NCBI RefSeq assembly: GCF_026210795.1
Contig: NC_089454.1
Location: 2,790,001 to 2,854,000, forward strand
Direction of reading: 5' to 3'
DNA: 64,000 nucleotides
Source: Rhizophagus irregularis
Lineage: Eukaryota > Glomeromycota > Glomeromycetes > Glomerales > Glomeraceae
The notes beneath the pieces were generated by a model. It was not told where the DNA came from, did not search any database, and saw only the letters and a list, made by a program, of their open reading frames with translations. This document shows, one piece after another, positions 11,894 to 23,930 of this stretch. The position numbers and the translations under genes were made by a program. Position 1 is the stretch's first letter, and every line of letters begins with the position of its first letter.

Positions 11894-13369
11894 CTTTAAT
11901 ATGGATCACGATCTAATTTAAGTTTTAAAAAAAATTCCGGAAAATTCCCCTGAAAATATTATTAAAATACCATGAATTTACTCACAATATCCCGAAACAT
12001 GATATTTCAGCGTATTTTATAATCTGAAATATCCACAATATACATAAACGATGTTAGTCCTTATAGAGAAAGTTGTTCAAATTTTCAAAAAGGGTTTTCA
12101 AAAGGATTTAATTTAAAGTAACAACTTTTTTTAATCATCTGAGAATTTTTAATACAATTAATAAATGTCGTTAAAATTCAGGTTATATTAAAAGTATAGA
12201 TAAAATCCTTTAGATTTATCAAAGAAGGCACGAAACTGACGAAAGTAAGATCGTTATCAACTTTTTCTCGTCTGGTCAACTTTTATAATCAAAAGCATTT
12301 GTTAATAAATTTAAATAATGGCGAGTGATTTTGGTACATGTACATGTAAATCTTTTATGTAAATCTTTTTTCAAGCAAAAACACGTAATTTTTGAAATCA
12401 ATTTATATAATTATACGATCGGTCGTAAGTCGTAACAACTTGATACAGTATTTATGCTTTTGTAACGCAAATGATCCTTAACGTTGTATGTCGGCCAATT
12501 TGACATTTTTGTTTTTTTCTTTCTTTAGAATAGTATAATGGGCGTTATATAATAAAATGTAGTTATTATGGAAGGTGCTAAGAGTTGATTCTTTTTAATA
12601 TTACCAGTTACAGTCCGATAAAGTACGGCCATCTTCCAATTGTTTACCAGCGAAGATCAAGCGTTTCTGGGGGGGACTTCAGATTAATGATCAGTATTCC
12701 TCCCATCCTATTTATATATATTAGTAATAGTCCGAAGTGTAACGAAAGACTATATTATATATTTCTACACAAAGGTAACACGAAATGTCCCAATGTCTGG
12801 TCTTTGATGTTTTAAAAGTCAAAGAATTTGTTTATTGGTTTAAAATCTTATCATAAAAAAACGTATTATTTAATAAAATTATTAATTTTAAAATAGCCAA
12901 TTAAATAATTTTACAGTACTTTGTACTTTTTTTTTTGACGTAAAAAAATTTCTATTTTTATTTTTTTTTTTTGTACAATTTTTTTTTACGCTTTTTTTTT
13001 AATATTGTTATTTTTATTTATTTATTTATTTATTTTTAGAGATTCCTTAAAGAACCTCGTATGATTCCGTATCGTTATTTAAAAAATCGGCGGGAGTTTA
13101 TATTTTTACACTTTCAATCACACAATTTTCCATTAAAAAAAAAAGGTCTAGAATCATGGAATGTATTATATACAGTATTTTATTTCGATTCGTATTTTTC
13201 TGATTACGTACAAAAAAAAAGAGAACATTACAAAAGAAAAAGATTTTTTACTAAGAAAGAAAGAACAATAATGAAAAGGTGTTTAAAATGGTGAAAAACT
13301 CCCTCTTTTTCTTTTTTTTTTAGGTTGCACCACATTATGTACCGTATTGTATTATACTGTATGTACTAA
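11894..13369. other. Non-coding AT-rich region
   Basis: No recognisable gene. It contains homopolymer T runs and a (TTTA)n microsatellite at about 13010-13037. Short open frames at 12585 and 13061 are low-complexity and resemble nothing known. Confidence 0.5.
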
Positions 13370-13387
13370 TATATATAATGATATTAT
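13370..13387. repeat. Left target-site duplication of the LINE
   Basis: The 18-bp sequence TATATATAATGATATTAT is repeated exactly at 14877-14894, just after the poly(A) tail. Confidence 0.93.
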
Positions 13388-14577
13388 TACCACTTTTAAT
13401 CAGCCTAATAGTAATGCCGAAACAATCAACAGTTCATATTTTTACAGATAATGATCAAAATTTTTCAACATTCCATAAATTACAGTCAAAAAATTTTAAA
13501 ATAACACCAAGACAATATTTTAAAATGATAAATAATGGAATCCTTTGGCAAATAATAATGGAAATAATAGAAATTTTATCTTTAAATATAACCTTATTTA
13601 AAGTACAAGCACATGCCGAAGATATATATAATAATTTTGTTGATCAACAGGTAGCACGTATTCATGATGAGGTAGATCTACATAGTATTAACATAAGAAA
13701 CCAACCACTTCAGCTAATACGATATATCCCTAGTTGGAATAATGTTATTATTGAAAAACCATTAAGAAAATTTTTAAGATTAACAACAAATGTCACCAAT
13801 TTAGAAAAATTCCTAAATCTTAATAGGAATGCGAAATACCGACAACTGGATATAGATATTAAAAATACTTTTTCTCTTTTAAAAGGAGAAGAAGGATCTT
13901 TATATACTACATTTGCTGAAAATAAAATAAGACGAAGGAAAATACAGTTAATGATAGAAGAACTTCCCTGTATTCACCAAATCCAAAAAAGTCTGAACAG
14001 CCTTTATAAGGATAGATTATGTCCAATATGTGAGAATGAGGAAGAAGACTTTAATCATATATGGTTGTGTGTAGACCGATCATTAGATATGTTAACTTTA
14101 GTATCATCAACTAAAACAGCATTGAAAGAATCTATATTATCTCATATAGATAACAATGAAACGCATATAGATAATCAAGAAATTAATGATCTGGATATTT
14201 GGGATATAAATATAGATAATAACAAATTTACATTTATAGACTTAATAAAAGGCTTTATCCCAAAAAATTTGTCACATTTTATAGATCGTTTCAGCAAACA
14301 AAAGAAATTAACATCAAAAATTTTATACCAATTTAGAATGAAAATGGGACATCATATTTTCCATGAATATTGGTTGAAACGTTGTCAAGAAATGGAGAAA
14401 AAAGACAAAGATTTAGGAATTAATAAAAATCTAAAGAAAAGGCATTATGGTGTTGATTGTTTATATAGATTAAGACAACAGTCAACAATTAATAAATATG
14501 AAGATTTAATAGGAATTAGGAACAATATATATTATGGTAGTGATATATTAGGATACTACGATAGTTGTACTCCTTAA
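13378..14577 (+). pseudogene. LINE ORF2 C-terminal fragment (RNase H, zf-RVT)
   Basis: A 399-codon open frame that is the 3' part of a non-LTR retrotransposon polyprotein. It begins inside the RNase H domain (HIFTDNDQNF, with one catalytic Asp, and LFKVQAHAEDIYNNFVDQQ). It then has the zinc-binding CPICENEEEDFNHIWLC motif (zf-RVT type) and a basic C-terminus. Endonuclease and reverse transcriptase are missing, so it cannot move itself. LINE sequence begins only at 13388; the ATG at 13378 comes from the target-site duplication, so the host target supplied the start codon by chance. The frame has no internal stop, which argues for a young insertion. Confidence 0.88.
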
Positions 14578-14876
14578 AATAGTATTGTTACAGAATTTAT
14601 TGTATTTTATTAATTTATTTTATTTGGTGCCTTTCAATTACAGTACTATTTAAGGTGGGTCTGGCCTTTTTTCTGCGAGAAAACTGGATGGATTTGAGGG
14701 TGTAGCTAGTGATTCAACTCACGTTTGCTTATCCTGATTGCATGCCCTTTGTCGTAGATCTTAGTGTAGCTAATTTCTATTAATTTTGTAGTATTGTAAT
14801 TTTTATTTTTATTTGTATTTTATATCTTATTTAATAAAGTTAACGTTGTGTACATCTTAAAAAAAAAAAAAAAAAA
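13388..14876 (+). mobile_element. 5'-truncated LINE with poly(A) tail
   Basis: A non-LTR retrotransposon copy of about 1.5 kb. It contains the end of ORF2, a 3' UTR (14578 to about 14858) with an AATAAAG signal near 14832, and a tail of about 19 adenines. It is flanked by a perfect 18-bp target duplication (13370-13387 and 14877-14894). The truncation lies within the RNase H domain, as is usual when target-primed reverse transcription ends early. The perfect duplication and clean tail indicate a recent event. Confidence 0.93.
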
Positions 14877-14894
14877 TATATATAATGATATTAT
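14877..14894. repeat. Right target-site duplication of the LINE
   Basis: Exact copy of 13370-13387. Confidence 0.93.
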
Positions 14895-15903
14895 ACTGTA
14901 TTTATAAACACTCCTTCAAACAAATATATATTATCATATTATCGAATGTTTGAATAAAAATTCTAGAAGCATTAGTTATTATGCAGTATAAAATTTATTG
15001 CTATTTTAATGACTCAAAATAGAATAGAAAAACTTTTTCAATAATGCAGTATAATAAATAAATAAATAAATAAATAATATATATATATATTAAAATAATA
15101 ACAAAGAAACAAAATCATTTTACGACATTTTACGACTAAAATAAGTAATAGTACAAAAAAAAAGTACTAACATTTAAATAAATTAATAAGCAAGACTTTT
15201 TTTAATAAAAACAATAAAAACAGTTGATGTGAAATATCATAATACATTTCAAATAAATTATACATCAACTTTTAATGGTAGAATTTGTTTTGCCGGAGTT
15301 ACCAATATTTTCGATCAAAAGTCGTTGATTTTAAAGATTATATACTAAAAATAAAAATCTTTCTGTTGTTTATAATTGGTCATTTTTATTATAATGCTGA
15401 AAAAAAATACTGCGAAACTTTAAATCATTTTATTTACTTTTTTTAAAAATAAAAATAATGTTTGAGATATATTAGAAAAGATTTTCAATTTACTTATTAT
15501 TTGTATATGGTACGTAAAACTTAATTCATATAATTAATGTTACTCTAATTATTATTTTCAAAGCTAGATTATTGTATACTCCAATCAGGTTCTTTTTTTA
15601 TGATTGCATATTAAATAAAATTTTTTTTTTTCCTTTAAATGAAGAAGAAAATAAAAATAAAAAACTAAAAGAGTAGAGTAACTGTAACGCGAAAATCATT
15701 AGAATCTTACCTGCATCTTTAGATAAAAAAAATTAAAAAATACGGTAATTTTATACATTAATTATGTGGGACACACAGGACGCGCGGAGTGGTTCACACT
15801 ATTCTAAGTTGTTTGTCATGAGAATATAATAATTGATAAAAAGATGTAGCTATAAATCTACTAGATAAATGTATTTTGTGTTATGACTCGCTATGATGAT
15901 ATA
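14895..15903. other. Non-coding AT-rich region
   Basis: Contains a TAAA/ATAA microsatellite and TA repeats at about 15050-15090. No gene is recognisable. Confidence 0.5.
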
Positions 15904-16900
15904 TTAAAAATTAAATGAAAATTTAGCGTCCGTTGATGGTCCCGCTTCTAGGGAGTCAAGAAGATTGTCTGGAAGGGGACGTAATCGTTTCTTGGCGTTA
16001 GTACTGTAGGAAAAAATTAAGGTTATAATTTGAATTAACATTTCGTTTGTTGCGTCTTAATTCAACTTCTTTCGTATCGTCCGAAGTGTCGGAATGATGT
16101 TGTTCGAACGTGTAGTGAGTTAGGAAATTGTTGGTTAAAAGTGTTCATTTCTTTATTTAATTGACGCGATGTGAAGCTCTATATTTGTTGCTCTTCGTAT
16201 ATTTTGAATATTTCGTTATATTCTGATGGTAATCGTTATTGATACGAGTTAGATATTGTTTATGTTGCTAACGCTGGCGAAATCGTTTCGCGCTTGTTCC
16301 ATGGAAAGTTGCGACGGCCTGTGCTTCGGCTTGTCGTTTTTCTTGATAGGTAACTTGAGTTGCACGTATAGATGATGGAGATTGTTCTGGAATTAGACAT
16401 AATTCATCCAAGTATGAGTCAGGATCTGGGTTTACTACTGTGTTGTTTGATCTTGATTTGGAAGGACGATGACTAGATTCAGCAATTGATGATGAAGCTA
16501 AGCTCTCAGCTGGAGGGGCAATAATATAACTTTCTTTTATTCCGGAATTAATAAAAATTTCTATGGCGGTGGTGGCATCATCATTAACTGGTGCAATGGT
16601 ATTAGTATTATTGCTGGAACTACTGAACATTCCAGCGGTGGTGATAGCAACATTATTTGGTCGATATGCAAAGTACGGGACAAGTATTTGTAATCTTTAG
16701 TGTCTGGTGCTGTGTACCCTTTGGCATATTTGAGGTGTCTAATCGGCTTGTTGATGTATTGCGACTTGAGAAAAAGAAATTTATATTTTTCGCTGCTGCT
16801 AGCTGGTCTTCAAACTTGAGTGGAGATATTTTGGGGTTTGATGACGTTCAAATCGTTTTTCCTGTTTATCCCGCGTTCTGGGATTTCGGCTAGACATTAG
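15904..16900 (-). pseudogene. Remnants of an unrecognised gene
   Basis: Several coding-like stretches follow one another on the minus strand in a patch richer in G and C than its surroundings, but in different frames. Near 16770-16660 one frame reads RHLKYAKGYTAPDTKDYKYL. A 120-codon frame at 16268-16630 is rich in serine and ends AVATFHGTSAKRFRQR. Near 16060 a frame reads HHSDTSDDTKEVELRRNKR. After a possible TTTTTTCCTACAG acceptor the last piece ends STNAKKRLRPLPDNLLDSLE and stops at 15904. Frame changes without obvious introns suggest a decayed gene, though unrecognised small introns are possible. The family is not recognised. Confidence 0.4.
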
Positions 16901-17004
16901 ATACATATGAGTATATCCTAATTTAAGATTGAGGCAGCGTCACGAGTGTGGATAGATTCGGTGTAGGAAATTCCTAATCTATTAGAAAAGACTTTGTTTG
17001 TTCG

Positions 17005-17220
17005 TCAGTGTGTCCAGTGGTAATATAAAAGATTTGCGTGTGAGAATTTGTCATTAGTAAAATCCTTAGTGGTGTCTTTAATGATGTTTTTTTTTGAAGT
17101 AGTTAGGTTTGATATTTCTAAATAGATCCGCTTTGAAGAATAATTTTTGATGATTGACGCATGCGCGTCGGTAGTGTGACATAACAAAAGGAGGAGGAAC
17201 ATTGCAACTATGAGTTGCAT
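17005..17220 (-). CDS. Candidate small secreted protein
   Basis: From the ATG at 17220 this frame codes for 71 aa. Residues 1-21 (MQLIVAMFLLLLLCHTTDAHA) have the layout of a eukaryotic signal peptide: short N-terminus, hydrophobic core of about ten residues, then a small-residue A-H-A cleavage site. The mature part would be about 50 aa, polar and lysine-rich, with no cysteine pairs. An in-frame ATG further up (17271) would hide the signal, so 17220 is preferred. Small secreted proteins are common effector candidates in mycorrhizal fungi, but there is no family resemblance here, and the frame might instead be the first exon of the decayed gene downstream. Confidence 0.4.
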   Translation of the reverse strand: MQLIVAMFLLLLLCHTTDAHASIIKNYSSKRIYLEISNLTTSKKNIIKDTTKDFTNDKFSHANLLYYHWTH

Positions 17221-17446
17221 AACTGAACTCTGAATGTTTAACTGTATATGGACAAGGTATATAGATACCAAAATAAAAACGACATCTTTTGTAAGAAAAA
17301 TTAAAAAAAGCTTAGTATGACGATTTCGTTTGTCCGTCTTGGAACCACGTGACGTTAATATGATATTGTACGTTTTTTATGTGGTTAAAAATTCTCAATC
17401 TCCGCATCTTGTATTAAATTGTAACAAATATTGTATAATAGCGTGC

Positions 17447-17508
17447 GAGTGTCCGGAAAATTGACCCCATTCCGAATATTTATCGGACAAACATTTTTTA
17501 TAGGGTGG
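17447..17508 (-). mobile_element. End fragment of a TCCGGA-type MITE
   Basis: Read on the minus strand the piece starts CCCTATAAAAAATG and continues with TTGTCCG and TTTTCCGGACAC, matching the terminal region of the element at 11114-11768. Only one end is seen. Confidence 0.5.
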
Positions 17509-17992
17509 GAAAGTCAAATTTTTTCGCCTTTTTTTTAATAAAATGACATTCCGGAAAGAGTTTATTTTTTGGTGGTGTTGGGTATGTTTCTGCAAAGACA
17601 GTAGTGCGTTTATTATCAGCTTTACATTTATTAAAGAGAGTATATAAGTTTTTTTATTATTTAAAAATATTTTACAAAGAAAATAAAAGGAAAATGGGTT
17701 GGGTAAGACAGACTTGTACTGTACGATTGTACGCACATCTGTACTAATTGTCGTACAGTTGCAGTTTGTAGCACAAGAAAAATTTTTTTGTGCACAAAAA
17801 AAAATTTGCACAACCTATTATAAATTAAAAAATTTTAATTTTAAAAATTGTGCACATGTGCACTAAATTTTATATACTGTCAGTACACGAAATTACATTC
17901 TAATTAATATTTAATACTGTAATATAAAGTAACACTAATAACGCCAACTTTTTTTATTTTTTCTAACAAATTATTTAATATAATAATTAAAA

Positions 17993-19646
17993 ATGGATAA
18001 AGCAAATGAAACTCAAATTCCTATTGAAACAGGACAGAATAATTTAAAAACCTTCAATAAAGTTTCTAATTCAGTAAATATTAAACATACAAATTGTTTT
18101 TATTGCAATAACCCATTTACCGAAGAATTATGGTGTAAAGAATGTGATCCTCGTCGCATGATTGAAGGTTGGACTAGTGGAAATAACGATATTGATAAAT
18201 TTATCAAGGATACCATCTATAAAGGAAGAAAATACACTTTTGATAGATTTCTTGAATGGGTGCCATTTGATAGGTTTAAAGATATAAACCAAATTGGTGT
18301 AGGTGGATTTGCAAAAGTGTATTCTGCAACATGGATTGATGGAATAGCAGAATATAATTTCGATTGGAAAAAAAAGGAACCTCAACCTATCAAAGTTGCT
18401 TTGAAAAGATTAAATGGATCAGAGAATATGTCAGCTGAATATTTGAATGAGGTATATTTTATATTAACTTCACATATTTTACTTACATTTAATTAATTAA
18501 AAATTTTAATATTAATTTTAATGTAAATAATAGCTTAAAATTCATTGGAATTGTTATAAATATGCTTCTGCTACTTCATTAGAATTTTATGGAATGACAA
18601 AAGATCCTAAAACTGAAGAATTTATGATGATTTTACAATTTGTAGATGAAGGAAATTTAAGAAGTTTTCTTTCACACAATTTTAATAACATTTTATGGAA
18701 AGATAAGATAAAATATTTAGATTGGTTAATATTTGGTCTTAAAGCTTTACATGAATTAGGATATTTTCACAAAGATTTTCATAGTGGAAATATATTATTA
18801 CGAGTAAGTGAACATCAAACTTCTATTTCAGACTTTGGATTATCTGGACCATCAAATAAACAAAAATTAGATGCTAGAATATGTGGTGTGCTACCTTATA
18901 TTGCCCCAGAAGTTTTAAATGGAGAATCATATACATTGTCTTCGGATATTTATAGTTTTGGTGTAATTATGACAGAATTATCATCTGGAAAACCACCATT
19001 TTATGACAAAAAACATGATTTAAGTTTAGTATTGGCCATATGTAATGGGCTCAGACCAGAATTTGGAAAAGGGACTCCTGAAATTTATAAGAAACTAGCT
19101 TATAAATGCATGAATGCTAATTCAAATCAAAGACCAACAGCCAGTGAATTAAAAGACATGATTTATTTTTGGTTCCGTTCTTTTAATTACTTTGAAAAAT
19201 ATGAAGAAAAAGAAAAATTTGGATATAAAGGAAAAGAAATTAAAGCTATGTTTGAAGAAGCTGATAAAGAAATACCAAATATTTCAACTTCATATGAGAA
19301 AAGTCCTGATGCTATATATACTAGTAGATTATTTACATTTAATAATTTAACAAAACCTATTAATTCATCTCTTATTACATCATACCTTGATGATGAAAAA
19401 AATAATAAAGGTACTATATTTGGTAATATGTTTAATTTAGCAATTATTCAATTTCATAATCGCTGATTTTATTTCTTTTATAGACGGTCAAGATTCTCAA
19501 TTATTTGACTTAGAGGTTACTAGCTCATTACAATCAAAAGGTAGGTAAAAATATATAATTTACAATGCACTGACCATATAAATTAATTAATTTTATGTTC
19601 CTTTATTTATTTATTCAAAACAACAGATGATAATAGTGATGATTAA
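17993..19646 (+). CDS. Protein kinase with CxxC header (paralogue 1)
   Basis: Four exons in phase (17993-18451, 18534-19410, 19484-19540, 19627-19646) give 470 aa. The N-terminus has two cysteine pairs (CFYC, then WCKEC in FTEELWCKECDP), a possible zinc-binding header. The kinase domain follows: glycine loop IGVGGFAKVYSATW (101-114), ATP-binding Lys in VALKRL (138), catalytic loop YFHKDFHSGNIL (Asp about 234, with HKD in place of HRD), DFG in ISDFGLSG (about 253) and an APE motif in PYIAPEV. All catalytic residues are present, so it should be active. It resembles the large tyrosine-kinase-like group expanded in Rhizophagus. A tail with KAMFEEADKEIPNIS follows. It is closely similar to the gene at 49777-51392. 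The substrate is unknown. Confidence 0.9.
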
Positions 19647-21903
19647 AGATGATTTCAACTATTGAGTGTCATATTCTATTTATTTTATGGCAAATTTATC
19701 TTCTATTTTATTTTTTCAGAATTATTTGTTTACACAAAATATAATAACTTACAGCCATGTTATATTTATTGCTGGTTAATATTATGGATGTTATAGTATG
19801 ACTCCAATCGTAACCAATAGTTGAGAGTTAACAATTTAAGTGAATTTATATTATAGCAACAACCTGGGATATGCAAATGAAAAAAAGAAGCATTTATTGA
19901 TGTTTATTACTGATACTTTGTGATAATTGATCAAAGTTAATTTTATTTATTTTTTTTTTAATGTTAGTAATGATTTAATGATTTCAGAAAGTTCAATATA
20001 AAATAAATATACAGTAGTATATTATTTTTTTATTTAAATATTAAATATAATTTCTATATTATTGACAATGTGAAATAACACGATTAAAAAAATAAACTCA
20101 GTAATTTAAGTCCAAATAAATGCGAATATTATCGTAAAATGAAAAATATACATCATATTACTAGCTTCATATTGAAAATAGTTTTCGTATTCTCAACTAT
20201 TATTATAAGTTTTATTTACGTGATTAAGACCTAAGAAAACCTCATCTGATAATATCTTTTCTGATAAAATTACACCTAATAAAATTAAAATAAGATTAAC
20301 CATATAAATTATTAAATCATTAAAATATTTTGGTTTGTCGAATTTAGTTTTAAAATAACTATTTCAAATTTTGAAAAATCTTTTTCATCCATGTCAAGCC
20401 GATGCCAAAGACGTATCTTAGTATCAGAAAGTGTCTCACCCTAAATTAAAAGAAATCAAAATTACCAAATTTTAGAACTCTTAAATTGTAATACTCAATT
20501 AAACAGTAATAGTCATGTTTAACAAGAAATTTGAATTGAATCCCATGTGCCACACACAAAAAGTGTAAACCGAATTTTAAGGAATTTGTATTTGCCATGT
20601 ACAAGGCGTCTACTTTAAAAATCTGGCTGTGGTATTCAATTTTATGGATGATGGAAGGAGATACTCAATCCCTCATTTTGAAAGTTGTTGCAACTGCTAG
20701 TATCAAAAATCAACCTTAAATTTACCGTATTCATTGAGACTCCCTCGAATCATTCAACAAGCAGACCGCGAGGATCTGAATCCAAATATTGATGTATTCC
20801 TAAACTCATGTGGCTATGTGAATCTAAAAGATAAAGAATCTCAAGCAGTGGTTTAATAATATCTAATGGCCAAATTGGAACTTCGCTAAAAACCACCCCT
20901 TGACGTTGTGTATGAGACAACTAAATCCATTTTATTCTTACAGTTACCTGAAAAATTTTTCCAAATCATACTATATATATATTATATATTATAGAAGGTA
21001 AAATAGTGTAATTTGGTAATTATTTATGGAAATTCCTAAAGTTAAGTTTTTAATTGCTTTCGTTTATTTTTTTTAGACGGTTTTAAATTTGCCTTTGGCA
21101 ATAAGTTAATGAACGATATCATTATTGATGTTTTTAATGTTTTTGATAATCTTGATAAATTTAACACAGAGATTTTAAATTTAAATATACTAAATATACT
21201 ACTACCGCAATAAGGAAGAATTCTGTTATCATGATCAAATTTTTGTAAATCATTTACGAAATTTATCATTCATAAATCGTACTGTTTTCGCAAGATAGAA
21301 ATATTATCAACTATAATTTATAATCATAAAACCATTTTTAGTAATAATTTAGCTCCTCAATTTGTCTCTCCAATAATTAACTACGAGAATGTTATCGGTT
21401 ACCCGTAAACTAGTTAGCTGACAATTTTGTGATTGTAACTGGGAATTAACATAAACATAAAATTGATACCATTATCATCTCAGGACTTATGAAGTACACT
21501 ATCACTAATAAGACTTTTTCATCATCTCCCTATAAAAAAAGTCTATAAAAAAATATTCTAATTAATTAATCAATTCAAAAAATTATCTTACCAAACTGGA
21601 GTGCAGCGATAATTATGATCTGCAGAGCCGCCGTTATTCTGCACATTGTGATGACTTGGATTAGCGCAGCTGCTCCATTCTCAAAATGAAAGCTCTGACA
21701 TAGTAGGCGTCTGACTTGACTTTTCTTCTTTCAAAGCACAGAAAAACCTCAAAGATGAGACCTAACGACTGGCAGCTTCATAGCGAATATGGTTACTCAG
21801 GAATCTAATGATATAATTTTTACCTCGTTCTGAATTTTACCGAATATTGCCGATGTCTTTTGACACATAATTTTGTGTAATAAACTAAACATTGAGTCAT
21901 TGA
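19647..21903. other. Long region without a recognisable gene
   Basis: Mostly AT-rich. Patches at about 20530-20900 and 21590-21800 are richer in G and C and could be decayed genes or transposon relics, but I recognise no family in any frame. Confidence 0.45.
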
Positions 21904-22270
21904 ATCATCTAAAAATCCTTTTACTTAAAATCTATATTGATTTATTTGATCTTATACTCTGATACTCAAACTCCACTCCGTGGGTCTGTGGGAAAAAATC
22001 TTGTATGACATAATTTTTAACTATAACTAACAAATTTGTATACGTAAAATTAATATATTTATAATAAAAATCGTGTCTCATGTATAAAAGCATGATCACA
22101 TGATCACAATCAATAATCATCTAAAAATTTTTTTACTTAAAATCTATATTGATTTAAACTCCGTGGGAAAAATCTTTTGTATGACATAATTTTTTTGTAT
22201 TCTAACAATAGCTAACAAATTTATATATTGTTTTTGTATAATAAACTAAAACGTAAAAATAATATATTTC
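21904..22270. repeat. Diverged direct duplication of about 170 bp
   Basis: The stretch starting ATCATCTAAAAATCC at 21904 recurs in diverged form from 22117. Shared pieces include ACTTAAAATCTATATTGATT, CTCCGTGGG and TGTATGACATAATTTTT, in the same order, with small indels. Confidence 0.7.
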
Positions 22271-23038
22271 TAATATATAAATCTCAGAGTATCTCAGAGT
22301 ATTTGTATGACATAATTTTTTATATAAATACCTTTCCATTCTACCCGAAAATTTTTTTTTAAAAAATTCCATCCTTTCTCTTTTGTCCAGTTCCTTCTCT
22401 TCCCACCTTATTTTTATCATTTTCAAGTAACCTATCTTCTCTTTTTTTATTTCTACTTCCATCAAGCACTGTGCGGAGGATATTTTTTTTCAAAAAAAGT
22501 TTCTTTTTTAAAAATTATTTTATGTTTATTTTCTCTCACACACTTTGTGAGCAGTATAGGACCTTGCTCTAAGTAAACTCGTCCTGTGGCTGCACTTGAT
22601 CAGTGACGCATAAACCAAAATATTTTGGGTTTTAAATTTCAATATTAAAGGTATGTCGAACTATTTTTGTAAAGCTAAAGAGGGTGGGCTTTGCCTGCAT
22701 TACCCTCGTTTCTGGTGAAGGTGAACAAGTGGATGCAATGATCAAGGAAGTTATGGCAACCTTGTGAGCTGGCAGGTCTATCTATGATAACTCTGTTAAC
22801 TGACGGACCTGGCTGAGATACAAATAAGATCTTCTCAGTATCTAGGAGAGATGTCAGCGAAAGGACGCAATAATAACCTAAAGCTGTGTTTTTGTAAGTT
22901 CTTTCAAACAGATACTCGTAAATTTACCTTTTACTTGATACTTTAGAAGGATACTGCCTCACGTCACCCTACCAGATGGCGGGACAAAATTTTTAAGTAG
23001 AGTACTTGGCGAAAGCTAACCATCCCTTTAATTTATAG
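22271..23038. other. Non-coding region with a GC-richer core
   Basis: Between about 22540 and 22990 the base composition is more balanced than in the flanks. No frame is open for long, and no RNA gene could be folded by eye. It may hold upstream exons or the 5' UTR of the gene at 23039, since TTTATAG sits directly before that ATG. Confidence 0.35.
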
Positions 23039-23563
23039 ATGCCCCTCAAGAAATTTGTAAGAACAACATCTATTTATAACGAAGAGTCAGATGATGATTC
23101 TGGTTTATTAACTTGTACAGGTCAGATGAATTCAAACATTATCCAACTCAAAAAAATTTTAAAGAATATGAAGATATCAAATCAATTTTTTTCACCAGAA
23201 TATGGAATGCCATCTCAAGAAAATAGCAATGAATTTTTTCATTTATTAAAAGGTACAGTATTATAAAATGTTTAAATAATGTATCTGAATATAATTATTA
23301 ATAATTATACATTAGGAGAATTCAGAGACAAAATATTTATCATACTTTGTACTACTCCTGGATTAATGATCAAATTTCAAGATATGACAAAAATTACAAA
23401 AATTAAAGACCAAGAGAATGTTGATTTGTTGTTTGCAATTTCGAGTGTAGGTATAAAAAGTGATGCATTAAAATTTTGCGAAGAAAATCAAATTACATAT
23501 TTGAAACTTGAAAAAAATGGATGTATGAGTACGTTAGAATTTATCAATAAATTTATAAATTGA
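23039..23563 (+). CDS. Hypothetical two-exon protein, possible Mrr-like end
   Basis: Two exons in phase, 23039-23252 and 23316-23563, code for 153 aa; the 63-bp intron has GTACAG and ATTAG borders. The first exon is acidic and serine-rich (YNEESDDDSGLL). The second contains LLFAISSVGIKSDALKFCEENQ (read as two parts), a strand-glycine-helix pattern like the C-terminal part of Mrr/PD-(D/E)XK nuclease-like domains, where a strand is followed by an Ala-rich helix ending in an Asn and a short hydrophobic strand (ITYLKL). The catalytic acidic residues of such a domain are not clearly seen, so this resemblance is only a hint. The sequence directly before the ATG (TTTATAG) could be a splice acceptor, so an upstream exon is possible. 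Confidence 0.5.
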
Positions 23564-23669
23564 TTTTAAAGTGAAGGGAATGATATTTTTAATAAACAAA
23601 ATCATAAAGCTAATTGTAAAACTTTTATTCATATTTGGGCTCGTTTATTGTATCTTTTCCAATGAATAA

Positions 23670-23930
23670 TTAAGTCATTAATAAAGTACTTAAAAAATTT
23701 CTACCTATTCCCGTCCAATTGTTTCCTGCACACCCAAATAGGTTCACTAAACTACCCGCATAACTACTACTATTCGTATGGACTTCGGTAATGTTATATA
23801 AGAACCCGCCAACAACACCTTTTACTACTACAACTACTAAAAATAATAAAAATAAAACTACCGTAATCAATAATATTATAGTAACTGTGTTACCTCCAAT
23901 TATATGATTTTGAAGACTTTGTAAATTAAA
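23670..23930 (-). other. Possible membrane-protein exon
   Basis: An open stretch with a strongly hydrophobic segment (IILLITVVLFLLFLVVVVV) followed by a polar part with NITEVHTNSSSYAGSLVNLF. It has no in-frame ATG, and a GTAGAA near its end could be a splice donor. It may be an exon of an undetected gene or chance; the composition of the polar half looks protein-like. The coding assignment is weak. Confidence 0.25.

Noticed and set aside
17395-17811. 138-codon open frame on the minus strand
   Set aside because: It runs through a MITE end fragment and low-complexity DNA, with no protein-like pattern.
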